A stretch of 64,000 nucleotides of DNA from UBA10518 sp022837185 (GCA_034007705.1 JAVEQK010000009.1:1-64000), one strand, 5' to 3'; shown: positions 42,704 to 52,378, counted from the first letter of the stretch. Translations and numbers: made by a program. Notes: generated by a model not told the origin, from the letters alone.

Positions 42704-44644
42704 CTAGCGGCCGAGAAGCTCCTGCGCTGCGGAGGCGATGGAGCGCGGGTCGAGGCCCTGGTCGGCGTACAGGTCCCGGGGCTTGCCGGAGCTTCCGTAG
42801 TGACCGACGCCGAGCCGCTTCATGGCGACCGGCAGCCGCCGATCCATGAAGACCACCGCCGCGCTGGCGCCGAGACCGCTCTCCACGTGATGGTCCTCCA
42901 CGGTCAATACCGGCCCGATTGACGCCGCCTCGACCAGGCCGGCCTCGTCAATGGGGAGCAGCGACGCCATGTTCAGCACCCCGGCCGAAATCCCGTTCTC
43001 CTTGAGAATGACGCTGGCCTCAATGGCCGCCGGCACCAGGGAGCCGTAGGTGACGATGGTCAGGTCCGTGCCCCGCCGCAGCCAGTCGGCCCGGCCCGGG
43101 ACAAATCTGTATTCCGCGTCAAAGAACACCCCGCCGTTTTCATCGGTGATGACCGGCGTCTTGGAGCGGCCCATGCCGACGAAATGATTGCCGGGATGGG
43201 TGGCGATGTACCTGATGATCCGGTCGGTCTGATTGGGATCGGCGGGCATGAACACCGAAAAGCGGAAATAGTTTTTCATCAGTCCGAGATAATCGATGCA
43301 CTGGTGGGTGGGCCCGTCCTCGCCGACATCGAGCCCGACATGGGTCGCCACGATCTTCAGATTGGTATGGTTGAAGTCGGAAAGGCGGTTCTGGTTGTAC
43401 GCCTCGGACACGGCGAACGAGCCGAAGGTGGAAAAAAAGGTGACCAGTTCTTCGCGGCTCAGGGCGCCGGACATGCCGGCGGCATGATGCTCCTGGATGC
43501 CGGCTTCGCAGTAGGAGTCCGGGCAGTGCTTGCGGAACCCGCCCATTTTCACCGAACCCTCCAGGTCGCAGGACACGCCGATGATCATCGGGGCTCGCCC
43601 GGCAATATTGTTTGCCTCGGCCAGGTTCTGCAGGGCATTGCCGTAGGCCGAACGGTTGTCGGTTTTGGCGTCGGCGGCGTACAGGATGGGCGTCCCGGCC
43701 TGCACTTCGGGGAAGCCGGCGGGCGGCGGCATGATCGTGTCGGTCCGCACCGGTTCCCGGCGCTTTTGCTCCCACTGCTCCAAATCATTGACCACCCCGA
43801 GTTCCTCCAGGGCGGCGGCAAGCTGTTCCCGGTTCAATGGCGCCCCGTGATATTTGGCCAGATTTTCCATGAAGGATATGCCCTTGCCCATTATGGTGCG
43901 GGCGACGATAACGGTGGGCGTTCCGCTCCGGTTCCGGTACGCCTCGGTCAGAGCAGTAAAAATGCTGTTGCAGTCGTGGCCGTCGGCCAGATATTTCACC
44001 TGCCAGCCGAGCGCCGAGTAGAGGCCGCGGATGGACTGTGGCATGATGACCTCCGTGTCCCCGCAGATCTGCAGGTGGTTGCGATCGATCAGGACAGTCA
44101 GGTTGTCCAGCCGGAATTTCCTGGCAAACCGCAGGGCCTCGGCCACCTGCCCCTTCTGATGCTCCCCGTCGCCCATCAGGCAGATGACGCGGTTGTCCCG
44201 CCCCTTGATCTTGAAGGCCAGGGCCATTCCCACCGCCGCCGAGAGCCCCTGGCCGAGGTTGCCGGTGTCCCACTCGACACCCGGCACCACGGACTCCACG
44301 TGCCCCGGAAAACCCGAACCGGCGCGGCGGAAACCGCTGAGGAAATCATCCTCGGTGAAATAGCCGTATTCGGCCAGGGTGCTGTAGACTCCCGGTGAGA
44401 TATGCCCCATGCTGATGACAACCCTGTCCCGTTCGGGAGATCGGGGATTGCGGGGATCATGCCTGATCATGCCGTAGGTGACCAGCAGCAGGTCCAGGGC
44501 CGAGAGGGAACCGCCGGGATGTCCCGAGGCGGCAAGGGTTGTGGCGAGGAGAATGCGGCGCGCGCATCGCTTGCGCCTTTCGCCGAGGGAACTGATTTCT
44601 TCAGGGGACAACCGGGGGTTGTTCACGTCAAGCTGCAGGGCCAT
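42704..44644 (-). CDS. tkt: Transketolase
   Basis: 646 residues. The thiamine diphosphate fold is visible: ASGHPGGSLSALDLLL, the diphosphate-binding MGDGEHQKGQVAEALRF, NHLQICGDTE, and in the pyrimidine domain a catalytic Glu region EAGIQEHHAAGMSGAL. It transfers two-carbon units in the non-oxidative pentose phosphate pathway. The DRNHLQ-type sequence and the length agree with the fused N+C form rather than the split archaeal form. I took the ATG at 44644; a start 9 codons earlier lacks support. It is monocistronic and convergent with lptE. Confidence 0.9.
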   Translation of the reverse strand: MALQLDVNNPRLSPEEISSLGERRKRCARRILLATTLAASGHPGGSLSALDLLLVTYGMIRHDPRNPRSPERDRVVISMGHISPGVYSTLAEYGYFTEDDFLSGFRRAGSGFPGHVESVVPGVEWDTGNLGQGLSAAVGMALAFKIKGRDNRVICLMGDGEHQKGQVAEALRFARKFRLDNLTVLIDRNHLQICGDTEVIMPQSIRGLYSALGWQVKYLADGHDCNSIFTALTEAYRNRSGTPTVIVARTIMGKGISFMENLAKYHGAPLNREQLAAALEELGVVNDLEQWEQKRREPVRTDTIMPPPAGFPEVQAGTPILYAADAKTDNRSAYGNALQNLAEANNIAGRAPMIIGVSCDLEGSVKMGGFRKHCPDSYCEAGIQEHHAAGMSGALSREELVTFFSTFGSFAVSEAYNQNRLSDFNHTNLKIVATHVGLDVGEDGPTHQCIDYLGLMKNYFRFSVFMPADPNQTDRIIRYIATHPGNHFVGMGRSKTPVITDENGGVFFDAEYRFVPGRADWLRRGTDLTIVTYGSLVPAAIEASVILKENGISAGVLNMASLLPIDEAGLVEAASIGPVLTVEDHHVESGLGASAAVVFMDRRLPVAMKRLGVGHYGSSGKPRDLYADQGLDPRSIASAAQELLGR

Positions 44645-44898
44645 AACCGCTCCGTTACATTGTTCTTTCACTGCCGGAAAGAAAGGAGAAAAACCGAAAC
44701 TGAAACCGTGGACAAAATGTGAGATTGGTTATAATACACTGATGCAGAATGACAACAGGAAATTCTCCCTCTCTCCCGGATTGAACGGCCGATACAATGC
44801 AGCACCCGACACCTTCGACAACCGCTGAATCCGTTGCCGTATTTTCCCGGGAACGGGCCCTCGGACCGGCCGGCCGGTAAACGACCACCACCGCCATC

Positions 44899-45843
44899 AT
44901 GCGCATCGGCAGCCTGCTCCTCGACAATCCGTTTGTCCTGGCACCGCTGGCGGGATACACCGATCTTGCCTTCCGCCTTCTCTGCCGAGAACTGGGCGCG
45001 GCGCTCTGCTGTTCGGAAATGATCAGCTCCCACGGCCTGATCCGCGGCCAGAAAAAAACCCTTGAACTGCTTGCCACGGTGCCGGAGGAACGTCCGGTGG
45101 CTTTTCAGCTTTTCGGCAGCGATCCGGGAGTCATGGGAGAGGCCGCCGCCCATCCCGCCCTGCGGGCGGGAGACGTACTTGACATCAACATGGGCTGTCC
45201 GGTACGCAAGGTCGTCAGGAAGGGAGCCGGGGCCGCCCTGATGAAGGATCTGCAAAGGGCCGAGCAGATCATCAGAGCGGTGCGGCGCAGCACCTTCCTG
45301 CCGGTGACGATAAAAATACGCAGCGGCTGGCACAGGGACAGTGAAACGGCCGTTGACTTCGCCCTGATGGCCCAGGAAGCCGGAGCCGCCGCCGTATCGA
45401 TCCATGCCCGGAGTTGGGCGCAGGGTTTCGCCGGTCGGGCCGACTGGGGGATCATCGCCCGGGTCAAGGAAGCGGCGGCCATCCCGGTCATCGGCAATGG
45501 GGATATCCTCAGCTATCAGGACGGAAAACGGATGATGGCGGAAACGGGGTGCGACGGGGTAATGATAGGCCGCGGGGCCCTCGGCAATCCCTGGGTGTTC
45601 AGAGAATCGGGCCGCCCCTCCACCCTGGAGGGGAGAAAGCCGGTTGTCCTCCGGCACCTGGAATTGGCCCGGCGGTTTGTCCCTCCGGCCAGGTTGCTTT
45701 TTTACCTGAAAAATCACCTCACCCGATACACGAGCGGGCTTCCCGGGGCATCCGGCATCCGGCAGGAGCTTGCCCGGTCAGCATCGGTCGAGGCAATCCT
45801 CCAGGCCATTCTCTCCGCCGGGGACGACCCCGGTCCATTGTGA
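44899..45843 (+). CDS. dus: tRNA-dihydrouridine synthase
   Basis: 314 residues. The FMN-binding TIM barrel begins FVLAPLAGYTDLAFRLLC, and the catalytic Cys is in INMGCPVRKVVRKGAGAALM. Further signatures are TIKIRSGW, IHARSWAQGFAGRADW and IPVIGNGDI, and GVMIGRGALGNPW. The family reduces uridines in the D-loop of tRNA with NADPH. Sequence is closest in style to DusB, but the exact target base cannot be fixed. It stands between the divergent transketolase and pntAA. Confidence 0.9.
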   Translation: MRIGSLLLDNPFVLAPLAGYTDLAFRLLCRELGAALCCSEMISSHGLIRGQKKTLELLATVPEERPVAFQLFGSDPGVMGEAAAHPALRAGDVLDINMGCPVRKVVRKGAGAALMKDLQRAEQIIRAVRRSTFLPVTIKIRSGWHRDSETAVDFALMAQEAGAAAVSIHARSWAQGFAGRADWGIIARVKEAAAIPVIGNGDILSYQDGKRMMAETGCDGVMIGRGALGNPWVFRESGRPSTLEGRKPVVLRHLELARRFVPPARLLFYLKNHLTRYTSGLPGASGIRQELARSASVEAILQAILSAGDDPGPL

Positions 45844-46046
45844 GGGATCTCCTTCCGGTTTTCAAACATATTGATTTTATGTGGGTTTTTTTTTCAGTTT
45901 CGGGTAAAAAACCAAGTATCCATTTTCAGCACGAATACGTTCGAACACCTGTCGGTGCGTCTTTCCCGGATCGGCACTGTTCACCCGCCGGTCTGCTGCC
46001 GGTGTCCATTTCAGTTGATACAGGTAACTGAGCAAGGAGTGATGCT

Positions 46047-47189
46047 ATGAAAATCGCGGTCATGAAAGAAACCCACCAGGGTGAGATGAGGGTTCCCATT
46101 ATACCGCCCTCCGCTGAAAAGCTGGTCAGACTCGGCGCGGAGCTGGAAATAGAAGCAGGCGCCGGCCTGAACTGCCGTTTCAGCGACGCCGACTACGAAA
46201 AAGCCGGGGCGAGGGTCAATCCATCACGGGAGGAAATGCTGCGAACAGCGGACCTCATCCTGCGCCTGCGCAAACCTCCCCGGGAGGAGGTGGAACTGAT
46301 GAAAAAGGGGGCCGTCCACATCAGTTACCTGGACCCCTTCAGGGAGTCTGAACTTGTTGACAAACTGGCGGCCGGCGGGATCAGCGCCGTGAGCCTGGAA
46401 ATGCTGCCCCGCACCACCCTGGCGCAGAAAATGGACGTCCTCAGCTCCCAGGCCAACCTGGGGGGCTATGTTGCGGTGATTGTGGCCGCCGGAGAGCTGG
46501 ACAAGGTTTTTCCCATGATGACCACCCCGGCCGGGACAATCAAACCGGCCCGCGTCTTCATTATCGGCGTGGGTGTCGCCGGCCTGCAGGCGATCGCCAC
46601 CGCCCGCCGTCTCGGCGCCAGGGTCGAGGCCTTTGACACGCGGCCGGTGGTCGAGGAGCAGGTCAAATCCCTGGGGGCAAAATTCGTCAAGGTTGACCTG
46701 GGTGAGACGGGGGAGACCAAGGATGGGTATGCCAAGGAATTGACCCCGGAGCAGATGCAGCTGCAGAAGGAAGGTATGGCCAGGGCCTGCGCCCAGGCGG
46801 ATGTGGTGATTACCACGGCTCAGCTTTTCGGCCGTCCGGCGCCGCGTATTGTCGACCGGGCCATTATCGCCCAGATGCAGCCCGGCAGCGTGATAGTCGA
46901 CATGGCGGTGGAAACCGGCGGCAACGTCGAAGGTTCCGAAGTGGACAAAGTAGTCGAAATCGAAGGCGTCAAGGTCATCGGCTTCGGCAATCTGCCGGGT
47001 CGGGTGGCCCAGACCGCCAGCCAGATGTACTCCTCCAACCTGGCAAACTTCGTCGATCACTTCTGGGACAAGGAGGCAAAGTCGTTCATGCTGAAAACGG
47101 ACGACGAAATCATGCAAGGAGCGCTGATCACCCATAACGGTGCGATAGTCAACGAAATGTACAAGAACATCATGAGCAAGCGAGGATAG
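46047..47189 (+). CDS. pntAA: NAD(P) transhydrogenase subunit alpha, part 1
   Basis: 380 residues, the NAD(H)-binding domain I of proton-translocating transhydrogenase. It has IAVMKETHQGEMRVPIIPPSA at the start and the Rossmann motif IIGVGVAGLQAIATARRLGA. The RQD-type loop follows VEEQVKSLGAKFVKVDLGE. In E. coli this domain is fused to membrane segments (510 residues); here, as in Rhodospirillum rubrum, the alpha subunit is split in two. AAGGAG precedes the ATG. The next subunit follows after 2 bases. Confidence 0.95.
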   Translation: MKIAVMKETHQGEMRVPIIPPSAEKLVRLGAELEIEAGAGLNCRFSDADYEKAGARVNPSREEMLRTADLILRLRKPPREEVELMKKGAVHISYLDPFRESELVDKLAAGGISAVSLEMLPRTTLAQKMDVLSSQANLGGYVAVIVAAGELDKVFPMMTTPAGTIKPARVFIIGVGVAGLQAIATARRLGARVEAFDTRPVVEEQVKSLGAKFVKVDLGETGETKDGYAKELTPEQMQLQKEGMARACAQADVVITTAQLFGRPAPRIVDRAIIAQMQPGSVIVDMAVETGGNVEGSEVDKVVEIEGVKVIGFGNLPGRVAQTASQMYSSNLANFVDHFWDKEAKSFMLKTDDEIMQGALITHNGAIVNEMYKNIMSKRG

Positions 47190-47191
47190 AG

Positions 47192-47485
47192 ATGGATGCG
47201 GTATTTTTAACCTTTGTTTTTGTTTTGGCGATATTTCTCGGATTTGAACTCATTTCCAAAGTGCCCTCGATCCTGCACACCCCCCTGATGTCCGGCTCGA
47301 ACGCCATTTCCGGGATCACCATGATCGGCGCCATTGCCTCCCTCCGCATCGAAAATTACGGTTTCGCCGCCTTTCTCGGCACGCTGGCCGTCATTTTCGC
47401 CACCATCAACGTGGTCGGCGGGTACGCCGTCACCAACCGGATGCTGGAGATGTTCAAGAAAAAAGATGAGGGAGGCGCAAAATGA
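47192..47485 (+). CDS. pntAB: NAD(P) transhydrogenase subunit alpha, part 2 (membrane)
   Basis: 97 residues with three or four membrane helices (TFVFVLAIFLGFELISKV, AISGITMIGAIASL, FAAFLGTLAVIFATINV). It is the membrane piece that corresponds to the C-terminal part of E. coli PntA. LHTPLMSGSNAISGI is the conserved loop. It lies between pntAA (2 bases) and pntB (4-base overlap). Confidence 0.95.
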   Translation: MDAVFLTFVFVLAIFLGFELISKVPSILHTPLMSGSNAISGITMIGAIASLRIENYGFAAFLGTLAVIFATINVVGGYAVTNRMLEMFKKKDEGGAK

Positions 47486-48861
47486 GTTCGTCATTTCTGG
47501 CAATCAACTTTGCCTATGTCATTTCGGCCGGAATGTTCATTCTCGGCCTGAAAATGCTCAGTTCCCCCGCCACCGCCCGGCGCGGCAACCTGATTTCCGC
47601 CCTGGGCATGCTGCTGGCCATCGTCGTCACCCTTTTCAGTCAGGGACTCGATTACAAGTGGATCGTGCTCGGCATCGTCATCGGGGGGACCATCGGCCTC
47701 ATCGCGGCATACAAGGTGGAGATGACCTCCATGCCCGAAATGGTGGCCCTGTTCAACGGCTTCGGCGGCATTGCCAGCATGCTCCTGTCCTGGGGTGAAT
47801 ACCACCAGAACCCGCAGATGAGCGTATTCATAGGTATTGTCGCCTCCCTGTCGGCGTTCATCGGCGGGGTCACCTTTTCGGGCAGCATGATCGCCTTCGG
47901 CAAGCTGAGTGAAAAAATTCCCAGCAAGGCCATCCTGTTCAACGGCCAGCATCTCATCAACGGGACGATTCTTGTGGTTGCCCTGCTGGCCACCGTATTT
48001 TTCGCTTCCCATGCCGAGTCGCTCTACTGGGTCTTTGTCCTGATCGTCATCATCGCCCTGGTGTTCGGCGTCACCTCCGTCATTCCCATCGGCGGGGCGG
48101 ACATGCCGGTCGTCATCTCCCTGCTCAACAGCTACTCAGGCCTGGCGGCCTGTGCCGCCGGCTTCGTCATCAGCAACAATATCCTGATCGTCGCCGGCGC
48201 CCTGGTCGGCGCCAGCGGCATCATCCTGACCAGGATAATGTGCAAGGCCATGAACCGGTCCCTGGCCAATGTGCTCTTTTCCGGGTTCGGCGCCAAGATC
48301 CAGGCGGGGGGCGACGGGCCGCAGGGTGAAATCAAGCCGGCGTCGGCCGAGGATGTGTACTATATCCTGGAAGCCGCCGATTCCGTAGCGTTTGTACCGG
48401 GCTACGGGCTCGCCGTTGCCCAGGCCCAGCATGTGACCCGCGAGCTCGGCGACCTGCTTGAACAGAACGGAACGGAAGTCATGTATGCCATCCATCCCGT
48501 CGCCGGCCGGATGCCCGGACACATGAACGTGCTCCTGGCCGAAGCCAACGTGCCGTACGATCAATTGGTCGAAATGGACGACATCAATCCACGCATGGAT
48601 TCCGTCGATGTCTGCGTCGTCATCGGCGCCAACGACGTCGTCAACCCGGCCGCCCTGACCGACAAAAACAGCTCGATTTACGGCATGCCGATCATCGAGG
48701 TCCACCGGGCCAAAACGGTGATTGTCCTCAAGCGTTCAATGAGTCCCGGTTTTGCCGGCATCCAGAACGCCCTGTTCTTCATGGAAAATACCCGCATGTA
48801 CTTTGGCGACGCCAAGGCATCCATCCAGGCTCTGATCGCCGAATTCAAGGGGGGGAATTAA
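47482..48861 (+). CDS. pntB: NAD(P) transhydrogenase subunit beta
   Basis: 459 residues. About nine membrane helices are followed by the NADP(H)-binding domain III. GFGGIASMLLSWGEYHQNP and VTFSGSMIAFGKL lie in the membrane part; FVPGYGLAVAQAQHVTREL and YAIHPVAGRMPGHMNVLLAEA form the NADP site. The complex uses the proton gradient to make NADPH from NADH, a useful source in anaerobes. Its start overlaps the previous gene by 4 bases. An 11-bp perfect hairpin follows the stop. Confidence 0.96.
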   Translation: MSSSFLAINFAYVISAGMFILGLKMLSSPATARRGNLISALGMLLAIVVTLFSQGLDYKWIVLGIVIGGTIGLIAAYKVEMTSMPEMVALFNGFGGIASMLLSWGEYHQNPQMSVFIGIVASLSAFIGGVTFSGSMIAFGKLSEKIPSKAILFNGQHLINGTILVVALLATVFFASHAESLYWVFVLIVIIALVFGVTSVIPIGGADMPVVISLLNSYSGLAACAAGFVISNNILIVAGALVGASGIILTRIMCKAMNRSLANVLFSGFGAKIQAGGDGPQGEIKPASAEDVYYILEAADSVAFVPGYGLAVAQAQHVTRELGDLLEQNGTEVMYAIHPVAGRMPGHMNVLLAEANVPYDQLVEMDDINPRMDSVDVCVVIGANDVVNPAALTDKNSSIYGMPIIEVHRAKTVIVLKRSMSPGFAGIQNALFFMENTRMYFGDAKASIQALIAEFKGGN

Positions 48862-48872
48862 GGAAGATGCCA

Positions 48873-48957
48873 GAGCCGGTCCGGAGCGGACCGGCTCGCC
48901 ATGGTTTTGGCCGGATTCATTGACCGCCAAACCAAGTGAAGGGAACGGTCCCCTTCA
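48873..48957. terminator. Hairpins between pntB and the convergent HTH gene
   Basis: GAGCCGGTCCG (48873-48883) and CGGACCGGCTC (48887-48897) form a perfect 11-bp stem with a 3-base loop. TGAAGGG (48937-48943) and CCCTTCA (48951-48957) form a second, 7-bp stem overlapping the HTH stop. T tracts are weak, so termination is probable but not certain. Confidence 0.6.
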
Positions 48958-49221
48958 ATGAAGGATATCCGTCAACTGGTCGATATCCAGGTTCATTACA
49001 AAGGCAACCTTCATCAGGGCGAGGGAGACTGTGTTTTGTGTTGTTTCCAGGCGGCGTATGGCCTCGGACGGCATCTGCGCCGCCGTTGCAATTTCCTCAA
49101 TGGTCATGCCGAGCCGGATGCGCCATGCCTTGACAAGGGGGACGTTCTGCCTGGCAACCATGCGGGCCACGTCATGGGGAATAAAAGGGGTTCTTTCTCT
49201 TTCTTTCTTTGTCTGCGTCAT
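48955..49221 (-). CDS. XRE-type HTH protein, antitoxin-like
   Basis: 88 residues. The pattern HDVARMVARQNVPLVKAWRI, then RLGMTIEEIATAAQMPSEAIRRLE, resembles the DNA-binding antitoxins found next to RelE or HigB toxins, where P(V/L)xxWRxxRG precedes the HTH. No toxin gene is recognisable on either side. The start has no clear ribosome site, so a shorter protein from an internal ATG is possible. It could be a solitary antitoxin relic or a small regulator. Confidence 0.6.
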   Translation of the reverse strand: MTQTKKERERTPFIPHDVARMVARQNVPLVKAWRIRLGMTIEEIATAAQMPSEAIRRLETTQNTVSLALMKVAFVMNLDIDQLTDILH

Positions 49222-49470
49222 TAGAATGCAAAGGAGGATGGACGATTACCAACCGGCCCGCAATAGCCGGCCGCCGGCGGGTGACCAGGGGTTCCTCCCG
49301 GATTGCTTTTGCGGACAACCGGTTTGCTGCGCTCCCCCATCAGGGTGGACCGGAACCGTAATTTTCACCTTATATGAATCTGAACGGAGAAAGTCCAGAA
49401 AAAATTTCTCCCCTTTCCGGGAAGCGGCTTCCCTGTACCGCCCGCCGACCGGTTCCGGGTCACCCGGGAG

Positions 49471-50352
49471 TTATTGGGAAAATGGAATAAAATTCACCTC
49501 GATGGCCGCCCTCCCTTCTTCGGAACGAACGAAGTCGAGAAATTCAGAGACATCGGCATTATTGTCTCCCGCCAGGGTCAGGTAATAGGTAGCGGCAAGC
49601 CCATAGTGGCCGCTGATGATGTTTTCCCTGGTGGGATGGACTCCGTCAATGGCCACGATTTCTCCGAATTTCTCCTGATAGGAATTGAGCCCCATGAACG
49701 TTACCGCTCCGGGGGTCAACGACACGTAGTTGCCGACCATTGAAGGGCCGTCGCCCACGTGGGCATCGGCGGCCAATTTATTTCCGGCCTCCAGGATGAA
49801 TTCCTCAAAAAGGAGCGTCACCCCGCTTTCCAGTTCCGGATTGATATATGCGACCCGCACCGGCAGGTCGTTGCCCCCGATTTCCCGCCAGTTCCTGATT
49901 TTTCCCTGAAAAACATCCGCCAACTGGGCGGAGGTCAGGTTGCCGACGCCATTGCCCCTGGAGGAAACGATGACAATGGGATCCTTGGCAATGGGAACGC
50001 TTTTCCATCGGGCCATGACCTCCGGGTCGAGCTGCAGTTTTCCGGCAAGCTGTTCTATTGTCTCACAGGTAAAGGCAAAATCGATTTTCCTGTCCATCAG
50101 CAGGTGGACCGCCTTCTTGTTCCCTGTGTTGCCCAATTGCAGTTTTGTGCCGGTCCTGTCCGTAAAGGGTTTGGTCAGATCCTGGAGCAGAAAATACTCG
50201 GTCTTGCAGCCTGCGGACTTCAAAACCTGAGGGGCTGCGGCCTGGAGGCTGGCTCCCGTCCACGGGAGATTGAGGACCAGGGCGACGGCGGTCAGGGTGA
50301 TAAGATGCTTCAGGTGCACGATGGTCCTCCATTTCAACTTGAGTTGATTCAT
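49471..50352 (-). CDS. Phosphate-type (PstS-like) periplasmic substrate-binding protein
   Basis: 293 residues. A signal peptide (LITLTAVALVLNLPWTGASLQA) is followed by a PBP domain of the PstS-like family. SSRGNGVGNLTSAQLADVFQGKIRNW is the characteristic segment (LT..L..IF.G.I..W), and DLPVRVAYINPELESGVT the second hinge region. No Pst ABC genes are adjacent, so the ligand (phosphate, tungstate/molybdate or none) is unknown. The extra YQEKFGEIVAIDG segment matches solitary PstS-like proteins. No Pho box was seen upstream. Confidence 0.75.
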   Translation of the reverse strand: MNQLKLKWRTIVHLKHLITLTAVALVLNLPWTGASLQAAAPQVLKSAGCKTEYFLLQDLTKPFTDRTGTKLQLGNTGNKKAVHLLMDRKIDFAFTCETIEQLAGKLQLDPEVMARWKSVPIAKDPIVIVSSRGNGVGNLTSAQLADVFQGKIRNWREIGGNDLPVRVAYINPELESGVTLLFEEFILEAGNKLAADAHVGDGPSMVGNYVSLTPGAVTFMGLNSYQEKFGEIVAIDGVHPTRENIISGHYGLAATYYLTLAGDNNADVSEFLDFVRSEEGRAAIEVNFIPFSQ

Positions 50353-50751
50353 TCCCCGGCAGCAGGGCGGGATGAAAACTTCTGTTCGCGGCTGCCGACA
50401 TAAACATCTTCATTAAACGATAGCCCCGGGGAAAAAGTCAAGGATCGATACATCGGGCACTGAAAAAAAAAATGAGTTGTTTCCAAGAGTTGATTTCACA
50501 TACCCCCGGACCGGCAATCCCGCCCCCCGGCCACGCCGTGGTTTCCCTCCCGGACGCGGCCGGGAAAATGGTGCGGTTGGGAACGACCCGCGGCTCGAGA
50601 ATTGCTTTGCAGGAACAGGCCCTGCATACGGGCAAGGGTGAGGAAAGAGACACAGAATGGACCTGCGGCCCCGGAGAGAATTTTCCGCTTGCCGGGACCT
50701 CAGGTTATGCCGATCCGGACCCGGAGGCTCCGGCTGGAGCATTCACGGAAA
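50353..50751. other. Non-coding region between pstS-like and transporter genes
   Basis: About 400 bases with no supported gene. The part to 50510 is AT-richer, with ten A at 50463-50472, and probably holds the pstS-like promoter on the minus strand. The rest is GC-rich, with a small TGCAGG/CCTGCA inverted repeat near 50609-50628. A plus-strand frame of 154 codons here runs into the transporter gene antisense and is rejected. Confidence 0.35.
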
Positions 50752-50784
50752 GGACGGCGGGCGAATTTGTTCGCTCCGCCGTCC
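50752..50784 (-). terminator. Hairpin after the transporter gene
   Basis: GGACGGCGG and GCGAA (50752-50765) pair with TTCGC and CCGCCGTCC (50770-50784), with a single bulged base and TTTG loop. It sits 12 bases after the minus-strand stop. It lacks a long T tract. Confidence 0.55.
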
Positions 50785-50795
50785 CCGGCCATGGG

Positions 50796-51815
50796 TCAGA
50801 CAGTCGATTTTGCCGGAACGACCTTTTCTACGGCGCCACTCCGGCTTCCGAAAATCAACGGAACCAGCCTGATGTACCAGGCTGCCGACTGGATCTGGAA
50901 AATATAGGCAATGGCGATGAGCAGGGCAATAGTTGATCCCTCCCGGCCGAAGGCGGTCATGGCAATGGCCAGGGCGATGGACAGGTCGCGCATGACCACC
51001 CCGAAAACCATGGCGATGGCGTCTTCACGGCTGAAGAACAGCCTGCCGATTACCGAAAGCAGTACGTAACTTATCAGATAGAAGAGCGCCAGCGGCAGAA
51101 TGATGATCAGCAGGTCGGTGGGATCGGCCAGGATGGTCCTGGCCTTGAGGGCCATGGCGACAAAGGCGATGAGGGTGACGCCCAGGGCTGAGAAAGGGGG
51201 AAATTTCGGCTTGTATATCTCCATCCAGGCCTGCTTGCCGTGTTTCTTCATCAGGTAGCTCTGTGTTGCCAGGCCGGCGATCAGAGGGACGAAGACAAAC
51301 AGGCAGATCTGCCGGAACATGTGGAGCATATCCACATCCACGGTCGCCCCCATGAAAACCTTGGTATACACCGGCGCCGCCAGAGCCCCGATGATCAGCC
51401 CGAAGACGAGCATTTTGGTGGCGGATTCCTTGTTGCCCCCGGCAAAGCCCGTCCAGGAAATGGTCATTCCGGAGGCCGGAAGCACCCCGATCAGGAACAG
51501 CCCCACTGCCCACAGTCCGTATTTCGGTTCAATGCCGCCGAGGAACACCCGGCCCAGACCCAAGACCAGCAGCGGAATAAGCAGAAAGTTGATCAGCTGG
51601 GTGACCACCTGCAGCCTGAGATCACTGCCGGAAAAGACCGACCGGACATTCAGGGTCGCCATCATCGGATAGACCATGACAAAGGTGATAGGAATGATCA
51701 GCATTTTCAGCGGCCCGGCATCAAAAAGATACCCGCCGGCAAAGAGACCGAGGCCCATGGAAAACGGAATGGCCCAGACAAGGTTTTTCTGAAGCAGTTG
51801 CAAATAATGAATCAT
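50796..51815 (-). CDS. Bile acid:sodium symporter / ACR3 arsenite efflux-family transporter
   Basis: 339 residues with about ten membrane helices (for example IPITFVMVYPMMATLN, LLIPLLVLGLGRVFLG, LFLIGVLPASGMTISWTG). The BASS/ACR3 superfamily exports arsenite or imports organic anions with sodium. The segment IGVLPASGMTISWTGFAGGN resembles the ACR3 region that holds a substrate-binding Cys, but Cys is absent here (Ser/Gly instead), so arsenite is doubtful. AAAGGAG precedes the ATG. It follows the DUF302 gene by 66 bases and probably shares its sigma-54-controlled promoter. Confidence 0.75.
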   Translation of the reverse strand: MIHYLQLLQKNLVWAIPFSMGLGLFAGGYLFDAGPLKMLIIPITFVMVYPMMATLNVRSVFSGSDLRLQVVTQLINFLLIPLLVLGLGRVFLGGIEPKYGLWAVGLFLIGVLPASGMTISWTGFAGGNKESATKMLVFGLIIGALAAPVYTKVFMGATVDVDMLHMFRQICLFVFVPLIAGLATQSYLMKKHGKQAWMEIYKPKFPPFSALGVTLIAFVAMALKARTILADPTDLLIIILPLALFYLISYVLLSVIGRLFFSREDAIAMVFGVVMRDLSIALAIAMTAFGREGSTIALLIAIAYIFQIQSAAWYIRLVPLIFGSRSGAVEKVVPAKSTV

Positions 51816-51881
51816 GATTCATTCTCCTTTTTCGCTGTCGATCAGCGCAATGGGCAGAAACTGAACAGCGGCCTCAACGGT

Positions 51882-52295
51882 TCACATGGCAATGGCTTCT
51901 TCGATCATGTCTATTATCTTTCCATAGGTTCCGGCCAACGAGGCGGGAAAATCCCTGTCGTCGACCATGACTCTGACATTGTCCGGATTGAAATGAAAAA
52001 AACGAATCTGGGTGTGCTCATCCCTGCTGAAGACCATGACATGCTTGGGCATCAGTATGGCCCTCTCCGGATTCGCCTGCAGACTAGCCGCCGCCTTATC
52101 CGGCTTGCAAAGCTGAATCATGTGCAGATCAAAGCCCTCGGCCACCTCGGCCCCGTGCCTGCCGAAGGTCCTGGCCATTTCCATGGTGCTTTCATTGTGG
52201 ATGATGAATCCGTGCCGCTGGACGACCTTTTGCAGGTCATCAACAAACTGAACCGGTTTTTTCTCCGTCTGATTGCGGTAAACATTGTCTCCCAT
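51882..52295 (-). CDS. DUF302 family protein
   Basis: 137 residues of the DUF302 fold (TT1751-like). MARTFGRHGAEVAEGFDLHM, LCKPDKAAASLQANPERAILM and VMVFSRDEHTQIRF fit the conserved pattern (cytosolic, about 130-160 residues). The biochemical role is not known; members often sit by metal- or redox-stress genes in anaerobes. GGGGGAG lies 5 bases before the ATG. A minus-strand -24/-12-like promoter is at 52379-52394. It is first of the two-gene unit with the transporter. Confidence 0.78.
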   Translation of the reverse strand: MGDNVYRNQTEKKPVQFVDDLQKVVQRHGFIIHNESTMEMARTFGRHGAEVAEGFDLHMIQLCKPDKAAASLQANPERAILMPKHVMVFSRDEHTQIRFFHFNPDNVRVMVDDRDFPASLAGTYGKIIDMIEEAIAM

Positions 52296-52378
52296 TGTAT
52301 CTCCCCCGGTGCATTGTCAAACTTTTGTCATCCTGGTTCCAAGACCGCTCCCTTCCGGGATCGGGTGGAAAAGCCCTA

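Noticed and set aside
50472..50936. 154-codon plus-strand frame between the pstS-like and transporter genes
   Set aside because: It runs into the end of the transporter antisense, has no ribosome site and shows no domain.
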